54,833 nt of DNA from an uncultured Alphaproteobacteria bacterium (GTDB taxonomy: Bacteria; Pseudomonadota; Alphaproteobacteria; RF32; CAG-239): positions 1 to 54,833 of the forward strand of contig CAKQMH010000010.1 of the NCBI GenBank assembly GCA_934254915.1, given 5' to 3'. The translations under genes were made by a program, and so were the position numbers. Below, one piece after another: positions 26,793 through 34,939 of this stretch. The stretch's first letter is position 1. The number at the start of each line of letters is the position of its first letter. The notes under the pieces are model-generated. The model worked only from the letters and a program-made list of their open reading frames with translations, was not told the DNA's origin and did no database searches.

Positions 26793-27932
26793 ATGTATAA
26801 ATTTTATGAAACAAGTTTTAAAAGCCAAACGCCGACTTTGCGGGAAAAAATTCAAAATTTGAGTTTTTCCTATATTATGTTTGTGGTGCTGTTGGCTTCA
26901 ATCGGCATTGTAATGCTGTATTCCGCCGCTAACGGGCATTGGCGGCCATGGGCGTTGAATCAGTCGATGCGTTTCGGCTTGGGCTTTGCGGTAATGATTA
27001 CATTGGCATTGACGGATGTGCGGGTGTTTATGCGCTATGCGTATGCTTTTTATTTCGTGGCTCTGGTATTGCTGATTGTGGTTGAAATTACCGGACATAT
27101 CGGAATGGGAGCGCAACGGTGGATTAATCTCGGTTTTATGAAATTGCAGCCGTCGGAGTTAATGAAAATTGCCTTGGTTTTGGCTTTGGCGCGCTATTTC
27201 CATTCCTCATCACTGCAGAGTATCGAGAGCATTAAGGGTATCATCGCGCCCACGCTGATGGTTTTGTTTCCGGCTTTTTTGGTTATGACGCAGCCCGATT
27301 TGGGAACAGCGTTGATGTTGGTGTTTACGGCCGGCGCGATGTTCTTTATCGTCGGGGTGCAGTTGTGGAAATTCGGCGTGGTGATTTTAGCGGCAGTAGT
27401 ATCAATGCCGATAGCCTGGCACTTTTTGCATGATTATCAAAAGAATCGGGTGTTGACTTTTCTTGACCCGGAAAGAGATCCGTTGGGTTCAGGTTACCAT
27501 ATTATCCAGTCAAAAATTGCGCTTGGTTCGGGCGGCGTGTTCGGAAAAGGTTTTTTGAACGGAACGCAAAGCCACTTAAACTTTTTGCCGGAAAAACATA
27601 CGGACTTTATCTTTACAATGTTTTCGGAAGAGTTCGGTCTAATCGGAGCTGTGTTTATTGTGATTCTGAACTTTTTGATTTTGGCTTACAGTTACTCATT
27701 TGCGCTTAAGAGTTCAAGCTATTTCGGCAAGCTGGCCGCGATAGGCATTGCGACCAACTTCTTTTTCTATGTATTTATTAATATGGCGATGGTTTTGGGG
27801 CTGATTCCGGTAGTGGGGATTCCGCTGCCGCTGATTTCTTACGGCGGAACGGTTATTTTGTCGGTAATGGCCGGATTCGGGATTATTTTATCGGTTTATA
27901 TCAATCGGAATATCAATATCGGTAAAGATTAA
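26793..27932 (+). CDS. rodA: Peptidoglycan polymerase RodA
   Basis: RodA (SEDS family) polymerises glycan strands with PBP2. The 379-residue protein has about ten membrane segments. It shows SEDS motifs including GIVMLYSAANG, GAQRWINLGFMKLQPSELMKIALVLALARYF, QPDLGTAL (catalytic loop region), SGYHIIQSKIALGSGGVFGKGFLNGTQSHLNFLPEKHTDFIF split over the large periplasmic loop, and PVVGIPLPLISYGGT near the C-terminus. It ends the mre operon and is followed by a terminator. Confidence 0.97.
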   Translation: MYKFYETSFKSQTPTLREKIQNLSFSYIMFVVLLASIGIVMLYSAANGHWRPWALNQSMRFGLGFAVMITLALTDVRVFMRYAYAFYFVALVLLIVVEITGHIGMGAQRWINLGFMKLQPSELMKIALVLALARYFHSSSLQSIESIKGIIAPTLMVLFPAFLVMTQPDLGTALMLVFTAGAMFFIVGVQLWKFGVVILAAVVSMPIAWHFLHDYQKNRVLTFLDPERDPLGSGYHIIQSKIALGSGGVFGKGFLNGTQSHLNFLPEKHTDFIFTMFSEEFGLIGAVFIVILNFLILAYSYSFALKSSSYFGKLAAIGIATNFFFYVFINMAMVLGLIPVVGIPLPLISYGGTVILSVMAGFGIILSVYINRNINIGKD

Positions 27933-27948
27933 AAAGTATTATGATAAC

Positions 27949-27979
27949 AAAAAACCCGCTTAAATACTGCGGGTTTTTT
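27949..27979. terminator. Terminator between rodA and rpmJ
   Basis: AAAACCCGC (27951-27959) pairs with GCGGGTTTT (27969-27977) over a 9-nt loop, followed by TT on plus and preceded by an A-run, so it can serve convergent rodA and rpmJ. Confidence 0.85.
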
Positions 27980-28003
27980 AGTAAATATGTAAACTTATCA
28001 ATA

Positions 28004-28129
28004 TTAACCTTGGCGTGCTTTTAATTTAGGGTTCTTTTTATTGATAACGTAAACGCGACCTTTACGACGAACAACTTTGCAGTCTTTATCGCGAGTCTTT
28101 TTACTTTTCAATGAGCTGTAAATTTTCAT
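28004..28129 (-). CDS. rpmJ: 50S ribosomal protein L36
   Basis: A 41-residue frame encodes bL36: it starts MKIYSSLKSKKTRDKDCKVV and ends RRKGRVYVINKKNPKLKARQG. This is the zinc-poor, single-cysteine type found alone in Alphaproteobacteria (as in ykgO/C- forms) rather than in the spc operon. AGGA lies 7 nt before the ATG, and a consensus promoter lies 30-60 bp upstream. The gene ends before the rodA/rpmJ terminator. Confidence 0.95.
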   Translation of the reverse strand: MKIYSSLKSKKTRDKDCKVVRRKGRVYVINKKNPKLKARQG

Positions 28130-28160
28130 TTTTCTATCCTTATTGTCAAAAGTTAACCGC

Positions 28161-28189
28161 AACTTAAGCTAAAACAAGCGCTTTGTCAA
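28161..28189 (-). promoter_or_regulatory. Sigma-70 promoter of rpmJ
   Basis: Minus-strand TTGACA (28189-28184) and TAAGTT (28166-28161) are 17 bp apart, giving a leader of about 25 nt before the rpmJ ATG. Confidence 0.7.
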
Positions 28190-28226
28190 CTGATTTTTTA
28201 TTTTTGGTAAAAAATTAAGATAGATT

Positions 28227-28254
28227 TTGCTTTTAGTACAAATCTTAATATAAT
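28227..28254 (+). promoter_or_regulatory. Sigma-70 promoter of the 28280 gene
   Basis: TTGCTT (28227-28232) and a perfect TATAAT (28249-28254) are 16 bp apart. The expected transcription start near 28261 favours the ATG at 28280 over that at 28268 for the following gene. Confidence 0.7.
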
Positions 28255-28279
28255 TCAGGAAGATGAAATGAGGTGGATT

Positions 28280-28909
28280 ATGATTAAGAAGCAGTTGATA
28301 CTCAGTTTGGGCATCGGACTATGGGCGCTGAACGCACAGGCGCAGATGCCGTATATTGAAGAAGTTCGGGCTTTGGGGGCAATTGCCGGACAAGGTTTGG
28401 CTTGCGGTTCAAGCAAATATGATACGTTTGAATTGTTGGCGCGAGCTATCCTGCTCACCAAATCGCCGTCGGACAAACTGCAGAATGATGCCATTTATGC
28501 GTATTCGGAAGAAAAGGCCAATGCCTATATGTCTAAGGAAATGGACGGTTTTTATGAATGTGCAATAATTAACCGCCGGTTTGATAATCAGGAAATATTT
28601 AAGGCGGTTTTATATGCCGACGGCACTATCAAAATGCCTGACGGACAAATTTTAACGCCGCGTAAGCCGTATGACGCAACAATGATTTATAAGAAAAACT
28701 CGACTAATCGGGAAAAGGCACAAGCGATTTATAACGGTTCGGAAGCCAAAATAATTAAAGTCGATGTGCAGGATGATGCGTTGGCGGCGCAAGCAGTCGG
28801 CAAAAAAGTGCAGCCGGCAGTTTCTTGTCCGGCTTCTCATAATGTAAAAGCGGCGGTCCCCGAATATCAGGACAGCGGTATCGGGCATATCAGCCGCCAA
28901 AAACACTAA
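28280..28909 (+). CDS. Exported protein of unknown function, 209 aa
   Basis: Unknown family. A signal peptide is clear (MIKKQLILSLGIGLWALNAQAQ), so it is periplasmic or secreted. The body contains AIAGQGLACGSSKYDTFELL, DAIYAYSEEKANAYMSKEM and CAIINRRFDN, with four cysteines. The last ~60 residues are variable and lysine/alanine-rich. I choose the ATG at 28280 because GAGG lies 6 nt before it and the promoter would place 28268 almost at the transcript end; 28268 remains possible. It is a single gene 83 bp before ettA, with no strong terminator between. Confidence 0.65.
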   Translation: MIKKQLILSLGIGLWALNAQAQMPYIEEVRALGAIAGQGLACGSSKYDTFELLARAILLTKSPSDKLQNDAIYAYSEEKANAYMSKEMDGFYECAIINRRFDNQEIFKAVLYADGTIKMPDGQILTPRKPYDATMIYKKNSTNREKAQAIYNGSEAKIIKVDVQDDALAAQAVGKKVQPAVSCPASHNVKAAVPEYQDSGIGHISRQKH

Positions 28910-28992
28910 CCAGCGGCAAATAAAATTATCGTTGCAAGTTCGAAGACTTGCCTATATAGTCATCTCCAATGATTAAAAATAAGGAGTAAGAA

Positions 28993-30672
28993 ATGGCTGC
29001 AGTCCAATATGTTTTTGTAATGCAAAATTTAACTAAAGTTTTCCCCGGCGGTAAGGAACTGTTTAAGGGAATTACGTTGTCATTTTTACCGGGGGCAAAA
29101 ATCGGCGTGCTGGGTGTGAATGGTGCCGGTAAATCGACATTATTAAAGATTATGGCCGGTGTTGATAAAGAATTTAACGGCGAGGCTTGGGCGGCTGACG
29201 GCGTTAAGGTCGGGTATTTGGAACAAGAACCGCAGCTTGACCCTAGCAAAAACGTGATGGAAAATATTATGGACGGTTTGTCGGAAACCAGGGATTTGCT
29301 CAAAAAGTTTGAAGAAGTTTCAATGCGTTTCGGCGAAGAACTGACCGATGAAGAAATGGACAAACTGATTAATGAGCAAGCGGAATTACAGGAAAAAATT
29401 GATGCTTGTAATGGTTGGGATTTGGAGCGGACGATTGAAATTGCCATGGATGCACTACGCTGTCCGCCGGCAGAAGCAGATGTTACCAAGCTTTCGGGCG
29501 GTGAAAAACGCCGTGTGGCTTTGTGCCGCTTGTTGCTGCAACAGCCGGATATGCTGCTGTTGGACGAGCCGACTAACCACTTGGATGCGGAATCGGTAGC
29601 TTGGCTTGAAAATCATCTTAAGGATTATAAAGGAACGGTGGTTATGGTTACGCACGACCGTTACTTTTTGGATAATGTTACCGGTTGGATTTTGGAACTT
29701 GATCGCGGACAAGGTATTCCGTATGAGGGAAATTATTCATCATGGCTGGAGCAGAAGCAAAAACGAATTGAACAGGAAGCCCGTGAGGAATCAGCCCGCC
29801 AACGAACATTAGCCAATGAATTGGAATGGATTCAAAAGAATCCCAAAGCCCGTCAGGCTAAATCCAAAGCGCGTATTAATGCTTATGATGAGTTATTATC
29901 GCAGGCTGCTAAAGAAAAAATTACTACGGCGCATATCAATATTCCGATGACCGAACGCTTGGGCGATTTGGTGATTGAGGCGAATAATATTACCAAAGCG
30001 TACGGTGATAAGGTTTTGATTGACAATTTATCGTTTAAGATTCCCAAGGGGGCGATTGTCGGGATTATCGGGCCGAACGGCGCCGGCAAGACGACACTGT
30101 TTCGAATGATTGCCGGCGAAGAACAGCCGGATGCCGGTACAATCCGTTTGGGCGATACCGTTGATTTGGGTTATGTTAATCAAAGCCGCGATGAACTTAA
30201 TCCGGACAAAACCGTATGGGAAGAAATTTCCGACGGACTGGATATGATTGAAATCGGCAAAGCGACTATTCCTTCGCGCGCGTATGTCGGACAATTTAAC
30301 TTTAAGGGCGGTGATCAACAAAAGAAAATCGGACAGCTTTCGGGCGGCGAACGCAATCGGGTGCATTTGGCAAAGATGCTGAAAAAAGGCGCTAACGTTA
30401 TTATGTTGGACGAACCGACCAACGATTTGGATGTTGATACACTGCGTTCATTGGAAGAAGGAATTATGAATTATCCGGGGTGCGTATTAGTTACTTCACA
30501 CGACCGGTGGTTCCTAGACAGGCTGGCGACACACATCTTAGCGTATGAAGACGAGGGGCATGTCGAGTGGTTTGAAGGAAACTTTGAGGAATACGAAAAA
30601 GATAAAATTCGCCGTTTAGGCGAAGATGCAGTCAAACCGCATCGCATCCGTTATAAATCTTTAACCAGATAA
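28993..30672 (+). CDS. ettA: Energy-dependent translational throttle protein EttA (ABC-F)
   Basis: EttA binds the ribosomal E site and gates entry into elongation according to energy state. The 559-residue ABC-F protein has two ABC domains: Walker A GVNGAGKST near 40 with signature LSGGEKRRVALC near 163, and GPNGAGKTT near 360 with LSGGERNRVHLA near 447. Between them are the linker (WIQKNPKARQAKSKARINAY) and the short arm region in ABC1. No membrane domain is present. The subfamily is supported by length and by MAAVQYVFVMQNLTKVFPGGK at the N-terminus. GGAG precedes the ATG, and a strong terminator follows. Confidence 0.95.
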   Translation: MAAVQYVFVMQNLTKVFPGGKELFKGITLSFLPGAKIGVLGVNGAGKSTLLKIMAGVDKEFNGEAWAADGVKVGYLEQEPQLDPSKNVMENIMDGLSETRDLLKKFEEVSMRFGEELTDEEMDKLINEQAELQEKIDACNGWDLERTIEIAMDALRCPPAEADVTKLSGGEKRRVALCRLLLQQPDMLLLDEPTNHLDAESVAWLENHLKDYKGTVVMVTHDRYFLDNVTGWILELDRGQGIPYEGNYSSWLEQKQKRIEQEAREESARQRTLANELEWIQKNPKARQAKSKARINAYDELLSQAAKEKITTAHINIPMTERLGDLVIEANNITKAYGDKVLIDNLSFKIPKGAIVGIIGPNGAGKTTLFRMIAGEEQPDAGTIRLGDTVDLGYVNQSRDELNPDKTVWEEISDGLDMIEIGKATIPSRAYVGQFNFKGGDQQKKIGQLSGGERNRVHLAKMLKKGANVIMLDEPTNDLDVDTLRSLEEGIMNYPGCVLVTSHDRWFLDRLATHILAYEDEGHVEWFEGNFEEYEKDKIRRLGEDAVKPHRIRYKSLTR

Positions 30673-30677
30673 AAAAC

Positions 30678-30715
30678 AAAGCCCTGTATGTGTTTGATAC
30701 AGGGCTTTAATTTTT
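30678..30715 (+). terminator. Terminator of ettA
   Basis: A perfect 12-bp stem AAAGCCCTGTAT (30678-30689) / ATACAGGGCTTT (30697-30708) is followed by AATTTTT. It also lies just past the stop of the convergent GNAT gene. Confidence 0.88.
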
Positions 30716-30727
30716 AGAATTGATAAA

Positions 30728-31165
30728 CTAGAGGTCTTTGACCATTTTGGCAAAGGTAATGCCTTTTTCTTCAAAAATTTCACCTTCCTGATGATAGCCG
30801 TTTTTTTCATAAAAATGGATAACGGTCAGCATGGCGTGCATGACAATTTTGTGATATCCGGTCTCACGGGCGCGCTTTTCGGCGTAATGGATTAAATCGC
30901 GGCCGATGCCTTCGCCTTGATATTTGGTGTCAACCGCAACCTGCATCATGCGGATGGTTTCGTTGTCAACCGGTACAAGCATCAAGCCGCCGACCAATTT
31001 GTCATCAAGGCACTCAATACAACCGATGTGAAGATAACCGGCTTCCTGCTGGCGGTGCGAATCCAAAAACTTCAAGCCCAGAGGTTCAAGCAAAATTTTG
31101 TAGCGAAGTTCAACCAATTCATCATAACGGCTGGAGCCGAAATCAATATCAACCATCTTTCTCAT
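30728..31165 (-). CDS. GNAT-family N-acetyltransferase
   Basis: The 145-residue protein has the GNAT acetyl-CoA fold, with the beta4 strand and pyrophosphate loop MMQVAVDTKYQGEGIGRDLIHYAEKRA (motif A, Q-x-x-G-x-G) near residues 74-100 and FYEKNGYHQEGEIFEEKGI near the C-terminus. The acyl acceptor cannot be told from sequence; small-molecule or protein N-acetylation are both possible. AGGAGG precedes the ATG at 31165. It is monocistronic and convergent with ettA. Confidence 0.88.
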   Translation of the reverse strand: MRKMVDIDFGSSRYDELVELRYKILLEPLGLKFLDSHRQQEAGYLHIGCIECLDDKLVGGLMLVPVDNETIRMMQVAVDTKYQGEGIGRDLIHYAEKRARETGYHKIVMHAMLTVIHFYEKNGYHQEGEIFEEKGITFAKMVKDL

Positions 31166-31326
31166 GACACACCTCCTGCTTGAATTTTAATTACTATTGA
31201 TTATAGCCCTTTTTATATATGCTAGTCAATCATAATAGAAAAGGTCTGAATGAAAAATAAGGTTGCGAATCTTTTTAAAACCTTTATTTTGTGATAAATG
31301 AGTTTTGGATGACAGGATGAATGCAG

Positions 31327-33135
31327 ATGAGTAATCATGATTTAAGCTTAATTCGCAACTTTGCGATTATTGCCCATATCGATCACGGAAAATCCACACT
31401 GGCTGATCGCCTGATTGAGGCGTGCGGCGGTTTGGAAAAGCGCGAAATGACCGAACAGGTGTTGGACAATATGGATATCGAGCGTGAAAGAGGAATTACA
31501 ATTAAGGCGCAAACCGTGCGTCTGTTTTATAAGGCAAAAGACGGCAAAACATATCAGCTTAATCTGATCGATACACCGGGGCATGTGGACTTCTCGTATG
31601 AAGTTTCGCGCTCTCTGGCCTCTTGTGAAGGGTCGGTTTTGGTGGTTGATGCCACACAAGGGGTGGAGGCGCAAACATTAGCCAATGTGTATTTGGCAAT
31701 TGATAATAATCATGAGATTATTCCGGTTCTGAATAAAATAGATTTGCCGTCGGCTGATCCCGAAAAAGTTAAGGCTCAAATTGAAGACGTTATCGGGCTT
31801 GATACCTCTGATGCGGTTGAAACATCGGGAAAAACCGGCTTGGGCGTTGATGAATTGTTGGAAGCTATCGTCCATCGTTTGCCGGCGCCGCAAGGTGATG
31901 AAAATGCTCCGTTAAAGGCACTTTTGATTGACAGTTGGTATGACAGCTATTTGGGTGTGATTATTTTGGTGCGGATTCATGATGGAGTGTTACGCAAAAA
32001 AACACAAATCCGGATGATGTCGAATAATGCGACTTATTTGGTGGACAGAGTAGGCGTGTTTTCGCCCAAAATGACGGAAGTTGAGGCGCTGTATCCGGGA
32101 GAAGTCGGCTATATTACTGCCAGTATCAAGAGTGTAAGCGACTGCCGAATCGGCGATACGATTACCGATAATAAAAAACCTTGCGAAAAGCCGTTGCATG
32201 GTTTCAAACCCTCAATTCCGGTAGTGTTTTGTTCTATTTTTCCGGTGGACTCCAGTCAATACGGGGCGCTTAAAGATGCCCTGGCCAAACTTAAGCTGAA
32301 TGATGCCAGTATTGATTATCAGAACGAAAATTCGGCCGCTTTGGGACTGGGTTTCCGTTGCGGATTTTTAGGGTTGCTCCATATGGAGATTATTCAGGAA
32401 CGTTTGGGGCGAGAATTTGATCTTGATTTAATTACGACCGCTCCATCGGTGGCCTATAAAATCCATTTAACCAACGGCACGGATATTTTGCTGCATAATC
32501 CTGCCGATATGCCGGATGTCACAACTATTCGCGCTATTGAAGAACCGATGGTTAAAGCAACCATCTTAGTTCCGGATACTTACCTCGGTTCGGTTTTGAA
32601 ACTCTGCACCGAACGCCGCGGCGAACAGCAAGAGCTGACTTATGTCGGGTCGCGGGCAATGGTGGTTTATAAAATCCCCCTGAATGAAATTGTTTTTGAT
32701 TTTTATGATCGTTTGAAGTCAATTACCAGCGGTTACGCCAGTTTTGACTATGAACTTATCGGTTATGAGGAAGCCGATTTGGTTAAAGTACAGATTTTGA
32801 TTAATGAAGAGCCGGTTGATGCTTTGGCCTTTTTGTGTCACCGCAGCGAGGCCGAAGCGCGGGGACGGCAAATCTGTGAGCGGCTTAAAGATTTAATTCC
32901 GCGGCACTTGTTTAAAATCCCGTTGCAAGCCGTTATCGGCGGGCGGGTAGTGGCGCGAGAAACAATCTCCGCTCTACGTAAAGATGTAACCGCCAAATGT
33001 TATGGTGGTGATGTAACCCGCAAACGTAAGCTTTTGGATAAACAGAAAAAAGGTAAACAACGGATGCGCCAATTCGGCAAGGTCGAAGTTCCGCAATCGG
33101 CGTTTATAGAGGCGTTGAGGTTGGGCGAAGAGTAG
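31327..33135 (+). CDS. lepA: Elongation factor 4 (LepA)
   Basis: LepA/EF4 is a translational GTPase acting on the ribosome, in back-translocation or 30S biogenesis. The 602-residue protein has the G domain (FAIIAHIDHGKSTLADRL, IDTPGHVDFSYEVSRSL, PVLNKIDLPSADP), domains II and III, and the LepA-specific C-terminal domain with KQRMRQFGKVEVPQSAFI. I use ATG 31327 (AGGA 9 nt upstream); ATG 31321 is in frame but too close. The stop TAG falls within the tandem left edge of composite repeat B, immediately after a normal-looking C-terminus. Confidence 0.97.
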   Translation: MSNHDLSLIRNFAIIAHIDHGKSTLADRLIEACGGLEKREMTEQVLDNMDIERERGITIKAQTVRLFYKAKDGKTYQLNLIDTPGHVDFSYEVSRSLASCEGSVLVVDATQGVEAQTLANVYLAIDNNHEIIPVLNKIDLPSADPEKVKAQIEDVIGLDTSDAVETSGKTGLGVDELLEAIVHRLPAPQGDENAPLKALLIDSWYDSYLGVIILVRIHDGVLRKKTQIRMMSNNATYLVDRVGVFSPKMTEVEALYPGEVGYITASIKSVSDCRIGDTITDNKKPCEKPLHGFKPSIPVVFCSIFPVDSSQYGALKDALAKLKLNDASIDYQNENSAALGLGFRCGFLGLLHMEIIQERLGREFDLDLITTAPSVAYKIHLTNGTDILLHNPADMPDVTTIRAIEEPMVKATILVPDTYLGSVLKLCTERRGEQQELTYVGSRAMVVYKIPLNEIVFDFYDRLKSITSGYASFDYELIGYEEADLVKVQILINEEPVDALAFLCHRSEAEARGRQICERLKDLIPRHLFKIPLQAVIGGRVVARETISALRKDVTAKCYGGDVTRKRKLLDKQKKGKQRMRQFGKVEVPQSAFIEALRLGEE

Positions 33136-33447
33136 GGAAGTTTCGTCTAGAGTAGGGAAGTTCGTCTAGAGGTTTTCTAGAGCAGCTAACTGCGGTCTCG
33201 TGTTCGGTCACGTACTACCAATGTACGCTCACTCACACTCGCCTTGTTATCTACTCTATAAAATCCTCTATCCGAAACTTCCCGGAAGCTCGTCTAGAGT
33301 AGGGAAGTTCGTCTAGCTGGTGCTAAATACAGAAATGTCGGGACGAAAGTTTCCTCACGTACTTCTATGTACGCTCCGGTACTTTCGCCCTAATTTCCTA
33401 TTTATCACGCACGCTATCCGAACTTCTATGAGTACGTGCATTAAAAA
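33133..33447. repeat. Composite long-palindrome element, copy B (two modules)
   Basis: The 477-bp gap between lepA and rph begins with this element. A tandem AGTAGGGAAGTT(T)CGTCTAG edge leads into module M1 (33156-33282), a linker repeating the edge unit, and module M3 (33303-33426), then the right end ACTTCTATGAGTACGTGCATTAA. M1 and M3 closely match those of copy A; M2 is absent. Tips read CGTAC-loop-GTACG. The orientation relative to the upstream gene is the same as in copies A and C. No gene is seen in the gap. Confidence 0.9.
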
Positions 33448-33480
33448 ATGTCACCTTGAGCGAAGTCGAAAGGTCTCGGC
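33448..33480. repeat. REP-like palindrome next to copy B
   Basis: ATGTCACCTTGAGCGAAGTC followed by GAAAGGTCTCGG is a relative of the TGTCACCCTGAGCG repeats at 6954 and 7090. It abuts the right end of composite element B. The remaining ~130 bp before rph hold only the rph leader. Confidence 0.65.
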
Positions 33481-33612
33481 TATATAAAAATTTACCGAGA
33501 TTCTTCCACGCAATGAAGAGGCGGTTAAATAAAAAATGTTTAGACTTGCTAACGGCGGTGAATGGCGATAAGCTGTAAAACAAAGTTATAGCTTAAAAAT
33601 AAAGAGGTAAAA

Positions 33613-34323
33613 ATGCGTCATTCAAATCGTGAAAACAATCAATTGCGGCAAATTGAATTTGTTCCTAATTTTAATCCCTATGCCGAAGGTTCATGCTTAG
33701 TCAAATTCGGTAATACACATGTGGTTTGTACCGCGTCGGTAGAGGAAAAACTGCCGGCATGGCTTAAAGGACAAAATAAAGGTTGGGTGACGGCAGAATA
33801 CGCAATGTTGCCGCGTTCGGCACAGGTGAGAGTCCCGCGCGAATCTAAAAAGCCTTCCGGCCGCACACAAGAGATTCAACGTCTTATCGGACGTTCGCTG
33901 CGTTCAGTGGTTAAACTTGAGGAAATGAAAGATATTTCAATCTGCATCGATTGTGACGTTTTGCAAGCCGACGGCGGTACACGCGTAGCGTCAATCAGCG
34001 GTGGTTTTGTTGCTCTCTATCTGGCAATTCAAAAACTCCGCGCCGAACACAAATTAAAAACGAATCCGATTAAAGAATTTGTGGCGGCGGTTTCTTGTGA
34101 TATCTATCAAGGTGAAGCAATTCTGGATGTCGACTATGAGGAAGATTCAAATTCACAAGTAGATATGAATTTTGTTCTGACTGAAAGCGGCAAAATTGTC
34201 GAAATTCAGGGGACGGCAGAAGGTGAACCGTTTGAGGAAGCACAATTCGGCGAGTTGTTGGCTTTGGGCAAGAAAGGAATTGCCGAAATTATTGCCTTAC
34301 AGAAAAAAGCTTTGGGGTTGTAA
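33613..34323 (+). CDS. rph: Ribonuclease PH
   Basis: RNase PH trims tRNA 3' ends by phosphorolysis. The 236-residue protein shows the family pattern: a GSCLVKFGNTHVVCTASVEE segment, KGWVTAEYAMLPRSAQVRVPRE, GRTQEIQRLIGRSLRSVV (active-site arginines), CDVLQADGGTRVASISGGFVA and VDYEEDSNSQVDMNFVLTES. Length is normal and complete. GAGGT precedes the ATG. rdgB starts 1 nt after its stop. Confidence 0.97.
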   Translation: MRHSNRENNQLRQIEFVPNFNPYAEGSCLVKFGNTHVVCTASVEEKLPAWLKGQNKGWVTAEYAMLPRSAQVRVPRESKKPSGRTQEIQRLIGRSLRSVVKLEEMKDISICIDCDVLQADGGTRVASISGGFVALYLAIQKLRAEHKLKTNPIKEFVAAVSCDIYQGEAILDVDYEEDSNSQVDMNFVLTESGKIVEIQGTAEGEPFEEAQFGELLALGKKGIAEIIALQKKALGL

Positions 34324-34324
34324 G

Positions 34325-34939
34325 ATGATAAAAAAACTAGTTGTCGCTTCGCATAATCAGGGTAAAATTAATGAAATACGCCAAATGTTAGCCCCCTATG
34401 CGGTCGAAGTAATTGCTGCCAAAGATTTGAATTTGCCTGATGTGGAAGAGACCGGAACGACTTTTGCCGAGAATGCGGCATTAAAGGCGGAAATGTTGGC
34501 GCAGGCTTGCGGCTTGCCATGTTTGGCGGATGATTCCGGATTATGTGTTGAACCGCTGAATGGGCGGCCGGGCGTCTATTCGGCACGCTATGCGGAAAAA
34601 GAGCTGCCTAACGGAGAAATAGTCCGCGATTTTGAATGGGCAATGGATAAACTTATCAGTGAATTGCAAATGCAGCCTAATCCGGATTGGAAAGCCTATT
34701 TTGCCTGTGTTTTGGCGTATAAAGAGCCGCACAAGCCCTGCCGCTTTTTTGAAGGGCGGGTTGAAGGACATATTGTGGCACAAAAAAGCGGTTTTAACGG
34801 TTTCGGCTTTGACCCGATTTTCAAGCCCGATGGTTATGATAAAACCTTTGCTAATTTTACCGCCGCGGAAAAATCACTGATTTCACATCGAGGACGGGCT
34901 TTTGCTCAATTTATTAAGGAGGTTTTTCAAACTGCCTAA
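34325..34939 (+). CDS. rdgB: dITP/XTP pyrophosphatase
   Basis: RdgB removes deaminated purine nucleoside triphosphates (dITP, XTP) from the pool. The 204-residue protein shows ASHNQGKINEIRQML at the start, GTTFAENAALKAE, CLADDSGLCVEPLNGRPGVYSARYA and GFNGFGFDPIFKPDGYDKTFA, and ends SLISHRGRAFAQF, all family motifs. I start at ATG 34325, directly after rph; the upstream extension merely reads through rph. It overlaps addB by a few bases and carries AAGGAGG, the addB ribosome-binding site, near its own 3' end. Confidence 0.96.
   Translation: MIKKLVVASHNQGKINEIRQMLAPYAVEVIAAKDLNLPDVEETGTTFAENAALKAEMLAQACGLPCLADDSGLCVEPLNGRPGVYSARYAEKELPNGEIVRDFEWAMDKLISELQMQPNPDWKAYFACVLAYKEPHKPCRFFEGRVEGHIVAQKSGFNGFGFDPIFKPDGYDKTFANFTAAEKSLISHRGRAFAQFIKEVFQTA

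Noticed and set aside
34196..34324. 5' extension of rdgB into rph
   Set aside because: The extra 43 residues are unlike RdgB, and the ATG at 34325 directly follows the rph stop.
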